From positions 2,542,001 through 2,606,000 of the forward strand of contig NZ_CP017674.1 in the NCBI RefSeq assembly GCF_001792815.1: a stretch of DNA of 64,000 nucleotides. Direction: 5' to 3'. This document shows, in pieces, positions 1 to 12,105 of the stretch. This stretch comes from Microbacterium sp. BH-3-3-3 (GTDB lineage Bacteria; Actinomycetota; Actinomycetes; Actinomycetales; Microbacteriaceae). Under the pieces are notes generated by a model. That model ran no database searches, had not been told where the DNA came from, and was given only the letters and a program-made list of their open reading frames with translations. The translations under genes were made by a program, and so were the position numbers. The stretch's first letter is position 1; each line of letters opens with the position of its first letter.

Positions 1-60
1 GAGTTGGCGCGCCGCCTCGAATCGGCACCGACCGACACCCCGGCAGCGCGGCGGGCGTGA
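1..60 (+). CDS. C-terminal tail of an unidentified upstream protein (partial)
   Basis: An open frame runs from base 1 and stops at TGA 58-60; only about 19 Ala/Arg-rich residues are visible. The stop overlaps the GTG start of tlyA as GTGA, the same coupling used by the next genes, so this is probably the end of the preceding operon member. In mycobacteria a short conserved protein of unknown function sits just before tlyA. Nothing more can be said from 19 residues. Confidence 0.5.
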   Translation, partial: ELARRLESAPTDTPAARRA

Positions 61-857
61 CTCCCCGTCTCGATGCGGAGCTCGCCGCCCGAGGGCTCGC
101 CCGCTCCCGCTCGCACGCCGCTCAGCTCGTCGTCGACGGGCTCGTGAGCGTCGACGGGCGTCCGGTCGTCAAGACGTCGGCGCAGGTCGGCGACGACAGC
201 GTCATCGACGTGGCCGGATCCGACCATTACGTCAGTCGGGGAGCCCACAAGCTGCTCGCGGCGCTCGACGCTTTCGACATCGTCGTGGACGGTGTCGTCG
301 CCGTAGACCTGGGCGCGTCGACGGGCGGCTTCAGCCAGGTTCTGCGCGAACGCGGCGCTCGCCCCGTCTTGGCCGTCGACGTGGGCCACGGGCAGTTGTC
401 CACCGTCGTCGAGTCCGACCCGGACGTGGTGTCGGTCGAGGGGTATAACGTGCGGTTCATGACCGCCGCCTCTCTCGCCGCCGCGACGGGCGTCGACGAG
501 CGGCCACGCATCGTCACCGGTGATCTCTCGTTCATCTCGCTCCACCACGTTCTTCCTGCGATCGTCGAGACGATGGATCCGACCGCCGACGTCGTGCTGC
601 TCATCAAGCCCCAGTTCGAAGTCGGCCGCACCGCGGTCAAGGGTGGGCTCGTCACCGACCCGGCTCTGCGGTCCGACGCCGTGCACGGCGTGCTGTGGGC
701 CGCGTGGGACGTGGGCCTGCGCACCGCGGGTCTCATCGCGTCGCCGATCGTCGGAACCCATGGCAACCAGGAGTACGTCGCGTGGTTCTCGGCCGTCCAC
801 GGCACAGAGCCCTCACAATGGGAGAGCACCGTGACCCGACTGACCGGAAGCCGATGA
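57..857 (+). CDS. tlyA: TlyA-family rRNA 2'-O-methyltransferase
   Basis: 266 aa, GTG start overlapping the upstream stop. It has the two TlyA parts: an N-terminal S4 RNA-binding domain (about residues 3-65, starting RLDAELAARGLARSR) and an FtsJ-type Rossmann methyltransferase domain. SRGAHKL, the SAM-binding segment DLGASTGGFSQVL and LIKPQFE carry the expected catalytic lysines and acidic residues. Family members methylate cytidine 2'-OH in 16S and/or 23S rRNA and affect capreomycin sensitivity in mycobacteria. The stop overlaps nadK by 4 bp. The order tlyA-nadK-recN matches the conserved actinobacterial arrangement (Rv1694-Rv1696 in M. tuberculosis). Confidence 0.95.
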   Translation: MTPRLDAELAARGLARSRSHAAQLVVDGLVSVDGRPVVKTSAQVGDDSVIDVAGSDHYVSRGAHKLLAALDAFDIVVDGVVAVDLGASTGGFSQVLRERGARPVLAVDVGHGQLSTVVESDPDVVSVEGYNVRFMTAASLAAATGVDERPRIVTGDLSFISLHHVLPAIVETMDPTADVVLLIKPQFEVGRTAVKGGLVTDPALRSDAVHGVLWAAWDVGLRTAGLIASPIVGTHGNQEYVAWFSAVHGTEPSQWESTVTRLTGSR

Positions 858-1774
858 CCCCCAGCGATCGCCGAATCCTCCTCGTCGTCCACGCGCGCCG
901 TGACGACACCGTCCATGCCGCCGAACGCATCATCACGGCCATCTGCGCGGCGGGGGCGACTCCCGTCGTCTCGGCCGAGGACCGCCCCGAACTCGCCGAG
1001 CGCCTCGGCCTCGAGGGCGTGGCGACCCTGGGTGTCGACGTGGGCATCGACGACGTCGAGCTCGCCATCGTCCTCGGCGGGGACGGCACCATCCTGCGCG
1101 CGGCCGAGATGGTGCGCGGAAGCACGGCCCCCATCCTCGGCGTCAACATGGGGCACGTGGGATTCCTCGCCGAGATCGAACGCGATGACATGGACGACGC
1201 GGTGCGTCGGGTGATCGACCGGGACTACACGGTCGAGGAGCGCCTCGCGCTCGCCGTCAAGATCGAAGACGCCGACGACCGTGTCATCTTCGAGACGTGG
1301 GCGCTCAACGAGGCCACCGTCGAGAAGGCCAGCCGCGAGCGCATGCTCGAGGTCGTCATGGCCGTCGACGGTCGCCCGCTGTCGTCGTTCGGCTGCGACG
1401 GCGTCGTCGTCGCCACCCCGACCGGCTCGACCGCCTACAACTTCTCGGCCGGGGGCCCCATCGTCTGGCCGACCGTCGAGGCGATCGCCGTCGTGCCGCT
1501 GTCGGCGCACGCGCTCTTCGCGCGCCCCCTGGTGGTGAGCCCCGAGGCCACTGTCGCGGTCGAGGTCTTGGAGCGCACGAGCGGCAGCGGCATCCTGTGG
1601 TGCGACGGTCGCCGTTCGCACGACCTGCCCCCGGGTGCGCGCGTCGTCGTGCGCCGGTCGTCCCGGCCCGTGCGGCTGGCACGGCTGCACCCGGCCGCCT
1701 TCACCGATCGCCTCGTGCGCAAGTTCCACCTCCCCGTGACGGGTTGGCGGGGAGTGGCGGGGGGACCGTCATGA
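854..1774 (+). CDS. nadK: NAD kinase
   Basis: 306 aa. It phosphorylates NAD to NADP. Signature motifs are visible: GGDGT (residues 75-79), LNEATVEK (151-158) and TPTGSTAYNFSAGGP (188-202). The ATG at 854 is chosen because it overlaps the tlyA stop (ATGA) and gives a normal N-terminus; the frame is open further upstream, but that part lies antisense-free inside tlyA in another frame and has no family similarity. Its own stop overlaps recN by 4 bp. Cytoplasmic, usually homo-oligomeric. Confidence 0.96.
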   Translation: MTPSDRRILLVVHARRDDTVHAAERIITAICAAGATPVVSAEDRPELAERLGLEGVATLGVDVGIDDVELAIVLGGDGTILRAAEMVRGSTAPILGVNMGHVGFLAEIERDDMDDAVRRVIDRDYTVEERLALAVKIEDADDRVIFETWALNEATVEKASRERMLEVVMAVDGRPLSSFGCDGVVVATPTGSTAYNFSAGGPIVWPTVEAIAVVPLSAHALFARPLVVSPEATVAVEVLERTSGSGILWCDGRRSHDLPPGARVVVRRSSRPVRLARLHPAAFTDRLVRKFHLPVTGWRGVAGGPS

Positions 1775-3468
1775 TCGAAGAGATGCGCCTGCGCGATCTC
1801 GGTGTGATCGCCGACGCCACCTTGCCCATGGGACGGGGATTCACCGCCATCACGGGCGAGACCGGCGCCGGCAAGACGATGGTCGTCACCGGTCTCGGAC
1901 TGCTGCTCGGCCAGCGCGCCGACTCGAGCGCCGTGCGCAAGGGCGCGGCGCAGGCGACGGTCGAGGGCGTCTGGCTCGTTCCCGAGGACGGCCCCGTGGC
2001 CTCCCGCGTGCGCGAGGCCGGCGGTGACGTCGAACCGGTGGGCGGCGGCAGCGCTGAGCTGTATCTCGGTCGCACCGTCTCGAGCGAGGGACGAGGACGC
2101 GCGACGGTCGGCGGACGCACCGCTCCGGCCGGTGTGCTCGCCGACCTCGCCGACGATCTCGTCGTCGTGCACGGGCAGTCCGACCAGCTGCGGTTGAAGT
2201 CTTCGTCGGCACAGCGCGACGCACTCGACCGCTTCGGCGGCGGCCCGGTGACGGCGGCCCGCACCGCCTACCGCGGCGCGTGGGACCTCTGGCGCGCCCT
2301 CGACGCCGAGCTGACCACCCTCACCGCCGATCGCGACGATCGCGCCCGAGAAGCCGCGCAGCTGCGAGCCGCGATCGCCGAGATCGAAGCCGCTGCCCCC
2401 GTCGAAGGCGAAGAAGACGAACTGGCTCGGCGCGCGGAGCGTCTGGCGAACGCCGAGGAACTGCGCCTGGCGGCGGTCACCGCGCACGCGGCGCTGTCTA
2501 ACGACGACGGCACCCCTGACGTGGTCACCCTGCTCGCCGAGGCGCGCCGAGCCCTCGAACGCATCGCGGGCAGCGACGCCGCGCTCGCGGCGATCGGAGA
2601 GCAGGTCGCCGATCTCGGCTACCGCGCCACCGACGCGTCGGTGGCGCTGTCGGGGTACCTCGCCGATCTCGACGAGTCCGGTCCGCATGAGCTGTCGGCC
2701 GTGGACGAGCGACGGGGCGTGCTCGCGGGTCTCGTTCGCGCCCACGGATCGGTGGATGCCGCGATCGCGCTGCTCGAGACGGGTTCGGCCCGTCTGGTCG
2801 AACTCGACGACGACGGTGACCGGATCGAACGCCTCAGCGCGCAGCGCGACGCGGCCGCGACAGAACTGGATGCGGCCGCCGAAGACCTGAGCGCCGCGCG
2901 ACGGGACGCCGCCGCGCGCCTCGGTGCCGCGGTGACCGAGGAGCTGCACGCTCTGGCGCTCCCCGACGCCCGGCTCACGGTCGAGGTCGCCCCCGCTGTT
3001 CCCGCCGGGCACGGCCGCGACGAGGTCACGATCCTGCTCGCCCCGCACCCCGGCGCGGATCCGCGAGCCGTATCGCGCGGGGCCTCGGGCGGAGAGCTCA
3101 GCCGTGTCATGCTCGCCATCGAGGTCGTCATCGCCGGAGTCGACCCGGTTCCCACGTTCGTCTTCGACGAGGTCGACGCCGGGATCGGCGGCGCCGCGGC
3201 GATCGAGGTGGGCCGCCGTCTGGCACGGCTGGCGGAGTCGTCGCAGGTCATCGCCGTCACCCACCTGGCCCAGGTCGCCGCCTTCGCCGGGAACCACCTC
3301 ACCGTCGTCAAGGGCAACGACGGTGCGGTCACGGCATCCAGTGTCCGGCGACTCGACGGCGCAGAACGCGAGGCCGAGATGGCTCGCCTGCTGTCGGGCC
3401 TGAGCGATTCCGACGCCGCCCTCACCCACGCCCGGGAGCTGCTGCAAACGGGACGCTCCGTTCGGTGA
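1771..3468 (+). CDS. recN: DNA repair protein RecN
   Basis: 565 aa, the usual RecN length. An SMC-like ATPase acting in double-strand break repair. Walker A GETGAGKT is at residues 29-36. The middle (about 150-400) is an Ala/Glu/Arg-rich coiled coil. The C-terminal part has the ABC signature ASGGELSRVMLA and Walker B TFVFDEVDAGIGG. The ATG start at 1771 overlaps the nadK stop (ATGA), so the three genes are very likely one translationally coupled transcript. Confidence 0.96.
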   Translation: MIEEMRLRDLGVIADATLPMGRGFTAITGETGAGKTMVVTGLGLLLGQRADSSAVRKGAAQATVEGVWLVPEDGPVASRVREAGGDVEPVGGGSAELYLGRTVSSEGRGRATVGGRTAPAGVLADLADDLVVVHGQSDQLRLKSSSAQRDALDRFGGGPVTAARTAYRGAWDLWRALDAELTTLTADRDDRAREAAQLRAAIAEIEAAAPVEGEEDELARRAERLANAEELRLAAVTAHAALSNDDGTPDVVTLLAEARRALERIAGSDAALAAIGEQVADLGYRATDASVALSGYLADLDESGPHELSAVDERRGVLAGLVRAHGSVDAAIALLETGSARLVELDDDGDRIERLSAQRDAAATELDAAAEDLSAARRDAAARLGAAVTEELHALALPDARLTVEVAPAVPAGHGRDEVTILLAPHPGADPRAVSRGASGGELSRVMLAIEVVIAGVDPVPTFVFDEVDAGIGGAAAIEVGRRLARLAESSQVIAVTHLAQVAAFAGNHLTVVKGNDGAVTASSVRRLDGAEREAEMARLLSGLSDSDAALTHARELLQTGRSVR

Positions 3469-3577
3469 CGCGCGCTCGCCGCACGATCTTCACGCTGCGG
3501 TGATGCGGATGTCGGAGGGTGGTGCGAGACTCCCGAACGAGGCGGATGAGATCCGCGAGAACCATCGACCGAGCTGA

Positions 3578-5296
<1,719 letters not shown>

Positions 5297-5297
5297 C

Positions 5298-5876
5298 GTG
5301 GAAGAACTGCGCGACGAATCCGTCGAGCTCGAGGTGCTCTCGAGCGAGCTCGTCTACGAGGGCGCGGTGTGGGACGTCCGCTCCGACACCGTGCGCTACG
5401 GCGACGGCGAGATGACCCGTCAGTACGTCGCCCACCCGGGAGCGGCCGCGGTGGTGGCCATCGACGACGACGGGCGCGTGGTTCTCATCCAGCAGTACCG
5501 GCACCCGATCAAGGAACGCGACTGGGAGATCCCGGCCGGGCTCCTCGACGTGGCCGGCGAACCCCCGCTCGAGACGGCGAAGCGCGAGCTGACCGAAGAA
5601 GTCGACCTCGAGGCGTCGCGGTGGCAGCACCTCGTGTCGATGCACACCACCCCCGGTGGCAACGACGAAGTCGTGCACCTCTTCCTCGCGCGGGGACTGA
5701 CGACGGTCGAGACCGACTACCAGCGCGAGCACGAAGAGTCCGACATGCGCGTCGAGCGGGTGCCGCTGGCCGATGTCATCGACGGTGTGCTGTCGGGGCG
5801 CCTGCGCAACGGCATCCTCGCCACCGGCGCGCTCGCCGCGGCCGAGGTGCTGCGCCGCGAGGCCGCGTCGGCCTGA
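5298..5876 (+). CDS. NUDIX hydrolase, ADP-ribose pyrophosphatase type
   Basis: 192 aa, GTG start 1 bp after the pyrG stop. The Nudix box runs from GLLDVAGE to RELTEEVDL; the extra residue between Gly and Glu relative to the textbook box matches, from memory, the M. tuberculosis ADP-ribose pyrophosphatase Rv1700, which sits at the same place in its cluster. Predicted to cleave ADP-ribose to AMP and ribose 5-phosphate. The C-terminal helix ([15 protein letters not shown]) is typical of dimeric ADPRases. Confidence 0.88.
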   Translation: MEELRDESVELEVLSSELVYEGAVWDVRSDTVRYGDGEMTRQYVAHPGAAAVVAIDDDGRVVLIQQYRHPIKERDWEIPAGLLDVAGEPPLETAKRELTEEVDLEASRWQHLVSMHTTPGGNDEVVHLFLARGLTTVETDYQREHEESDMRVERVPLADVIDGVLSGRLRNGILATGALAAAEVLRREAASA

Positions 5877-5877
5877 C

Positions 5878-6807
5878 GTGGAGCTCGAGCGCGCGGTCGA
5901 GACCTACCTCCGCCACGTCGCGCTCGAGCGTGGGCTCTCGGACCACACGTCCGCCGCGTACCGCCGTGACCTGACGGTGTACGTCGCCTGGCTGCGGGAG
6001 CGAGGGGTGACGACGATCGATGCCGTGACGCCGGCTCTCATCGCCGACTTCGCCGCAGAACGCGCGTCGGCGGAACCTCCTCCCGCGTCGTCGTCGCTCG
6101 CGCGCCTGCAGTCGTCGGTGCGGGGACTGCACCGTTTCCTCGTGCGTGAGGGGCGCGCCGACGATGACCCGACGGGTCGACTGCGGCCCCCGAAGGCACC
6201 CCGCCGTCTGCCCAAGGCGCTCACCATCGCCCAGGTCGACCTGCTGCTGGATGCCGCGGGTCCCGCGCCCAAGACCGAAGACGCCTCAGCGGCGGAACCG
6301 TCGGCGATCCGGGACCGGGCACTGCTGGAGCTGCTGTACGCGACCGGCGCGCGGGTGTCGGAGATCGTGCAGCTCGACGTCGACGACACCGCGCACGGTG
6401 ACCTGCTGCGGGTGCGCGGCAAGGGCGACAAGGAGCGCATCGTGCCGGTGGGCTCCTACGCGCGTGCCGCGATCGAGGCGTACCTGACGCGGGTGCGTCC
6501 GGGCTTGGCATCCCGGGGACGCGCCACACCGCGACTGTTCCTCGGGGTGCGCGGGGCGCCGCTGTCGCGACAGAGCGCCTGGCTGATCATCCAGGCCGCC
6601 GCCGAGCGCGCCGAACTCACCGCGCACGTCTCGCCGCACACGCTGCGGCACTCGTTCGCGACGCACCTGCTGCAGGGTGGGGCGGACGTGCGGGTGGTGC
6701 AGGAACTGCTCGGCCACGCGTCGGTGGCCACGACGCAGATCTACACGCACGTCACGGTCGACGCGCTGCGCGACGTGTATGCCACGTCGCATCCGCGGGC
6801 GCGGTGA
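5878..6807 (+). CDS. xerD: Site-specific tyrosine recombinase XerD
   Basis: 309 aa. Resolves chromosome dimers at dif with XerC and FtsK. N-terminal SAM-like DNA-binding domain (about 1-90); catalytic domain about 112-309 with Arg159 (ATGARVSE), Lys in GKGDKER (180-186), His254-x2-Arg257 (HTLRH), His280 (LLGHAS) and Tyr289 (QIYTH). The GTG at 5878 is chosen because it follows the NUDIX stop by 1 bp in the same TGACGTG context as the previous junction. In Actinobacteria xerD commonly follows pyrG and the NUDIX gene. Confidence 0.93.
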   Translation: MELERAVETYLRHVALERGLSDHTSAAYRRDLTVYVAWLRERGVTTIDAVTPALIADFAAERASAEPPPASSSLARLQSSVRGLHRFLVREGRADDDPTGRLRPPKAPRRLPKALTIAQVDLLLDAAGPAPKTEDASAAEPSAIRDRALLELLYATGARVSEIVQLDVDDTAHGDLLRVRGKGDKERIVPVGSYARAAIEAYLTRVRPGLASRGRATPRLFLGVRGAPLSRQSAWLIIQAAAERAELTAHVSPHTLRHSFATHLLQGGADVRVVQELLGHASVATTQIYTHVTVDALRDVYATSHPRAR

Positions 6808-6841
6808 CGGGGGCGTCAGCGTGCCCTGAGAGACTAGAGGG

Positions 6842-8482
<1,641 letters not shown>

Positions 8483-8489
8483 CGAGACC

Positions 8490-8558
8490 CGCATAAACGC
8501 CGATCCTGCGCGGAAACGCTCAGACAGCGCGTTTATGTGCAGGATCAGCGTTTATGCG
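8490..8558. terminator. 69-bp long inverted repeat between convergent genes
   Basis: The outer arms are 20 bp with a single mismatch (CGCATAAACGCCGATCCTGC against the complement of GCAGGATCAGCGTTTATGCG). They are followed by a 4x4 internal mismatch, a 6-bp inner stem AAACGC/GCGTTT and a 9-nt loop. It lies between the stop codons of the ABC-F gene (+) and the LysR-HTH gene (-), so it can act as a bidirectional terminator. Low-GC arms in a high-GC neighbourhood make it stand out. Confidence 0.7.
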
Positions 8559-8573
8559 TGGGGAGGGCGGGGG

Positions 8574-8918
8574 TCAGCGGCCCTGGCGCTTCTTGTACGG
8601 CTTGGGCTCGCCCTTCACGATGGGGGCGCGGCCCTTTCCCTTCGACGCTTTGGCTTTGCCTCCGCCGGGTGCCTTCTGGCGGGGAGCCGCGGGCGGCGCG
8701 TCGGCGATGCGGTGCCGGGCCTCGGTGAGGAGCAACTGGCCCGCGGGGGTCAGCTGCGTGGGCGGGGTGCGCGACACGAGCGGCTGCCCCACCTCTTCTT
8801 CGAGCTTGTCGATCGTCGTGTACAGCGAGGCGAGGGGGATGCGGAGCTTCTCCGCCGCGCGGGGGAAGTGCAGCTCCTCGGCGAGGGCGGTGAACCGGAC
8901 GAGGTGCTCGAGCTTCAT
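8574..8918 (-). CDS. Stand-alone LysR-type HTH protein with basic tail
   Basis: 114 aa from ATG 8918; ATG 8927 is an alternative giving 117 aa. Residues 1-60 match the winged HTH of LysR regulators (LEHLVRFTALAEELHFPRAAEKLRIPLASLYTTIDKLEEEVG). The usual 200-residue effector domain is absent. Instead the protein ends in a Pro/Ala then Lys/Arg/Gly-rich tail (GGGKAKASKGKGR, KPYKKRQGR). It may be a DNA-binding protein without a ligand domain, held to DNA partly by its basic tail. The stop codon is clean and no effector-domain remnant follows, so this does not look like a frameshift. Confidence 0.7.
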   Translation of the reverse strand: MKLEHLVRFTALAEELHFPRAAEKLRIPLASLYTTIDKLEEEVGQPLVSRTPPTQLTPAGQLLLTEARHRIADAPPAAPRQKAPGGGKAKASKGKGRAPIVKGEPKPYKKRQGR

Positions 8919-8950
8919 AGCATCCATTCTCGCGTGTTCGGCGGCAGCCC

Positions 8951-9012
8951 GTTGAGTGTCCACGACGCGCCGCCCGCGCACCGGGCCCTGCGGCGTGTTT
9001 TGGACACTCAAC
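8951..9012. repeat. 62-bp palindromic element, copy A1
   Basis: Architecture common to all copies: 12-bp outer arm GTTGAGTGTCCA, 5-nt mismatch, inner arm CGCCG, 18-nt variable loop, CGGCG, 5-nt mismatch, TGGACACTCAAC. This copy is 50 bp past the GMC gene stop, on its 3' side, and upstream of the LysR-HTH gene. Confidence 0.9.
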
Positions 9013-9062
9013 AGGGGGGTGGGCGGCACGGCGTCGGGGCGGGCGCGGCGCGGCGCGGCGGG

Positions 9063-10613
9063 TTAGGCGGCTGAGGCGAGCATACGGTCGGCGGTGCGCA
9101 GCGACAGGGCCATGATCGTCAGCGCCGGGTTCGCCGCGATCGCCGACGGGAACACCGAGTTGTCGCAGATCCAGAGGTTGGGGATCTCGTGCGAGCGACC
9201 GTCGGCGTCGACCACTCCGTCGGAGGGATCGTCCGACATGCGGCACGTGCCGATGGTGTGCGCCGAGCGGGCCAGCACCATCGTCTCGCGCGCCCCCGCA
9301 GCCTGCATCACCCGCAGCATGAACGCGGTGGCGTGGCGGTCGATCGCCTTCTCGTTCTCGCCCGCGGTGAACGTCACCCGAGCGCGAGGGATGCCGAACT
9401 CATCGGTCTCGTCGACCAGCTCGAGCCGGTTGTCGTCGGACGGCAGGCACTCGGCGTTGATGCCGATGCCGGCCATGAAGCGCGCCTGGTCGAGACGCTG
9501 CATGAGCTCCGGGCCCCACAGGCCGCCCCCGCGGGTGAGCGTGGTGGCGAAAGTGAGGGGCATGACGCCGAGGCTCTGCACGAGGTAGCCCCCGGCGAAG
9601 TCCGCGTCGGCGGGACGCATCATGTCTTCGCTGATGAGCGACGACGGATACCCGCGGTGCCCGCGCACCGGCTCGTCGAACCGGCCCCACACCTGCGTCG
9701 CCCCGTGCGCGAGGAAGTTGCGGCCGACCTGACCGTTGTCGTTCGCCAGACCCGTGTGCAGCAGCAGTCGGGGCGTTTCGACCCCGCCTCCGGCCAGGAC
9801 GAGGGTCCGGCAGCGCTGGCGTCGGTCGACACCGTCCTTGCGGTAGACGACCGCCTCGACGTGACCGCGGGCGTCGAGCTCGATCCCGTGCACCATCGCC
9901 TCGCTGCGGATCTCGGCCCCGGCGGCGACCGCCGCGGGCAGATACGTGTTGGCGGTGGAGGCCTTGGCATCCGTCCGGCATCCCTGGTGGCACTCGCCGC
10001 AGTTGATGCACGCGCCGCGCTCGCCGTGGTGATCCTGCAGGCGCGCCCGGGTGAGGACGGCCGCCGGCGCGTCGGCCCAGCGGATGCCGAGGGCGTCGCA
10101 GCCCTTCGCCACGAGGTTCGCCGGTGCGTTGCGTTTCGCCGGCGCGTAGGCGTACCGGCGGCTGGGGTCCCACGGGTACGGCGTCGGGCCGGAGACGCCG
10201 ATGTCGCCCTCGACGCGCTCGACATAGGCCAGCAGTTCGTCGGGGTCGACGGGCCAGTCGCGGCCCTGACCCGACTCGGCGCGCAGTTTGAGGTCACGGC
10301 GGTCCGGGCGGGGCGTGAACGCCCCCCAGTGCAGCATCGAGCCGCCGACGCCGCGCCCGCTGTTGTTGGGTCCGAACGCGGTGGGATCGTCGCCGCCGCT
10401 GAGGCGCTCGGACATCCAGTTGATCTCGACGGCCTCGGTCTCGTCGGGGGTCAGGTCATCGAGCGAGAAGTGGCGTCCGGCCTCCAGCGCCACGACGCTG
10501 AGGCCCTTGCCCGCCAACTCCGCCGTCAGGGGCGCGCCACCGGCGCCCGTACCGATGACGACGACGTCGACGATCTCGTCGTCGGTGAAGGTGCGCATCT
10601 GCTCGAGGTTCAT
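9063..10613 (-). CDS. GMC-family FAD dehydrogenase with a Cys cluster
   Basis: 516 aa. N-terminal FAD-binding GTGAGG (residues 21-26). The C-terminal GMC substrate half has the active-site His (AHTIGTCRM) and Asn (NPALTIMA). Cys202, 205, 208 and 212 form a CX2CX2CX3C pattern that could hold an iron-sulfur cluster, as in bacterial FAD-dependent sugar dehydrogenases. The ATG at 10613 overlaps the stop of the upstream gene (ATGA), which carries the matching small-subunit domain. No cytochrome c subunit and no Tat or Sec signal are visible, so electron acceptor and location are open. Likely an alcohol, sugar or gluconate oxidation enzyme; substrate unknown. Confidence 0.85.
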   Translation of the reverse strand: MNLEQMRTFTDDEIVDVVVIGTGAGGAPLTAELAGKGLSVVALEAGRHFSLDDLTPDETEAVEINWMSERLSGGDDPTAFGPNNSGRGVGGSMLHWGAFTPRPDRRDLKLRAESGQGRDWPVDPDELLAYVERVEGDIGVSGPTPYPWDPSRRYAYAPAKRNAPANLVAKGCDALGIRWADAPAAVLTRARLQDHHGERGACINCGECHQGCRTDAKASTANTYLPAAVAAGAEIRSEAMVHGIELDARGHVEAVVYRKDGVDRRQRCRTLVLAGGGVETPRLLLHTGLANDNGQVGRNFLAHGATQVWGRFDEPVRGHRGYPSSLISEDMMRPADADFAGGYLVQSLGVMPLTFATTLTRGGGLWGPELMQRLDQARFMAGIGINAECLPSDDNRLELVDETDEFGIPRARVTFTAGENEKAIDRHATAFMLRVMQAAGARETMVLARSAHTIGTCRMSDDPSDGVVDADGRSHEIPNLWICDNSVFPSAIAANPALTIMALSLRTADRMLASAA

Positions 10614-12004
10614 GCTGCGTCTCCCGCCGCGATCGAGCCGCCGACACCGGCGGGCTCCCAGTCTTCTCGGCGTCCCAGCCGCAGTTCCACGTAGCCGCGC
10701 ATCGGACTGCCGCCGGTGGCGAACCCGTCGTAACCGACGCGCGCCATGCTCGCCGGGTGGGCCAGCCACTGTCGCACGAGGTCGTTGCGGGCGTCTTCGA
10801 GCCATGCCGTCAGCTGAGCGGCGTCGAAGGAGCCCGTCGCCGCCGTCGTTCCCTCGATCGCGGCGCGCACAACGTCCTCGCGCGCGACGGGGTCGGTCGG
10901 CCACACGGATGCCAGGGTGTCGAGCCCCGCTCGATACGCCTCGGGGTCGGGCGGCAGGTCGGCGTTTCGCCACCCGTCACCCTCACCGCGCGCGAGCTGC
11001 GCGTCGACGCGGGCGGCGAGGTCGATCGCCGGTCCCTCCTGCGGGACGACGATGTCGGCGATCTCGCGGAGCAGCATGAGTTGTGCGACGTCGAGCACTT
11101 CGGGGGCGTAACCGCGGTCGTCGGGAACCGCGCGACGGTTCAGGATGCCGCGCACGCGGGCATCCACGCGGTCGCCGGCGATGAGGGTCGCCCACTCTGC
11201 GGGGACGACGGGGCCGAGCAGCGCCTCGTCGGTCGCGAACCGTGCGATCGCGTCGGCCGCTTCGGGTGCGCGCTCCAGGGGGATCATGTGCCCCGTGTCG
11301 TCGAGGGGGACGAACCGCGCGCGCGGGTACACCGCGGCGAGCAGGCCCGGCTGCGCCGCGGCTCCGAGATCGGCGTCGTCGGTGCCCGCCAGCACGAGCG
11401 CCGGGAGGTCGAGGGTGCCGACCTCGGCGGTCGCGTCGATGCGGCTGCCCGTCTCGAGCCACGCGCGCCACGCGGCGGGAGAGGTGCGTCCGAGATCGGC
11501 CAGGGCGAGGCGGCGGGCTTCGGGATCGAGCGGCTCGGCGGTGTTCTGCTCGAGGAAGGTCTCGGCATCCGTCTGCGAGATCGCCCCGTCGGACACCCAC
11601 GACAGCATGAGCTCGCGGCGCTCCTCGTCCATCGGCTCGGGACGCGGGGGCGACGGCGCCATCAGCACCATGCCGCTCAGGCCGACCAGGGGGGCGTCTC
11701 CGCGCAGGACCTGGGAGGCGACGAGTGCGGCGATCTTGCCGCCCATGCTGTGGCCGCCCAGCATCCACCGGCCGCGCGCGTGGGCAGCGAGGTGGTGGAC
11801 GACGTGGGCGACGGTGGCGTCGAGGGAGGAGTCCGTCGCGGCCGCCGCCGAGCCGAAGCCGGGGAGGTCGATGCCCTCGACGCGCACCCGGCCCGAGAGC
11901 TGTGCGGCGACGCGATCAAAGGAGTCGGCGCTCGCGCCGAGCGCGTGCAGCATGTACAGGGTGACGGGCGCCTCGCCCGGGGCGACGGCGTTCTCGGAGG
12001 GCAT
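10610..12004 (-). CDS. Alpha/beta hydrolase fused to gluconate-2-dehydrogenase subunit 3-like domain
   Basis: 464 aa. Residues about 14-250 are an alpha/beta hydrolase with nucleophile Ser86 in GGHSMGG, an Asp in GTDDADLG and a His in DDTGHMIPLE. Residues about 265-450 resemble the small subunit (subunit 3) of gluconate 2-dehydrogenase and FAD glucose dehydrogenases (LLREIADIVVPQE, YRAGLDTL, MARVGYDGFATGG). The gene overlaps the GMC dehydrogenase by 4 bp, as expected for partner subunits. Inference: the hydrolase may open the lactone made by the dehydrogenase. No signal peptide. Confidence 0.82.
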   Translation of the reverse strand: MPSENAVAPGEAPVTLYMLHALGASADSFDRVAAQLSGRVRVEGIDLPGFGSAAAATDSSLDATVAHVVHHLAAHARGRWMLGGHSMGGKIAALVASQVLRGDAPLVGLSGMVLMAPSPPRPEPMDEERRELMLSWVSDGAISQTDAETFLEQNTAEPLDPEARRLALADLGRTSPAAWRAWLETGSRIDATAEVGTLDLPALVLAGTDDADLGAAAQPGLLAAVYPRARFVPLDDTGHMIPLERAPEAADAIARFATDEALLGPVVPAEWATLIAGDRVDARVRGILNRRAVPDDRGYAPEVLDVAQLMLLREIADIVVPQEGPAIDLAARVDAQLARGEGDGWRNADLPPDPEAYRAGLDTLASVWPTDPVAREDVVRAAIEGTTAATGSFDAAQLTAWLEDARNDLVRQWLAHPASMARVGYDGFATGGSPMRGYVELRLGRREDWEPAGVGGSIAAGDAA

Positions 12005-12105
12005 GTCTTCACGCTCGCTTACCGCGGGGGTGCGGAAGGGTCGGTTGCGGATCGGGACGTTTTGCGCAAGGGCACCGCGGGCCTCGCGGCGGTGGAGGCG
12101 GGATG

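Noticed and set aside
520..530. CACCGGTG match inside tlyA as an operator
   Set aside because: It lies mid-gene in a housekeeping operon and only the central 8 bp match, as expected by chance in GC-rich coding DNA.
227..1729. Long minus-strand open frame opposite tlyA and nadK
   Set aside because: It is rich in His/Arg/Gly/Asp as expected for antisense of GC-rich genes, has no recognisable domain, and lies opposite two certain genes. The many other long antisense frames in the window were dropped for the same reason.
8574..9029. Longer LysR-HTH protein starting at 9029
   Set aside because: The extra N-terminal residues are the translation of the 62-bp palindrome A1 and match no LysR N-terminus.
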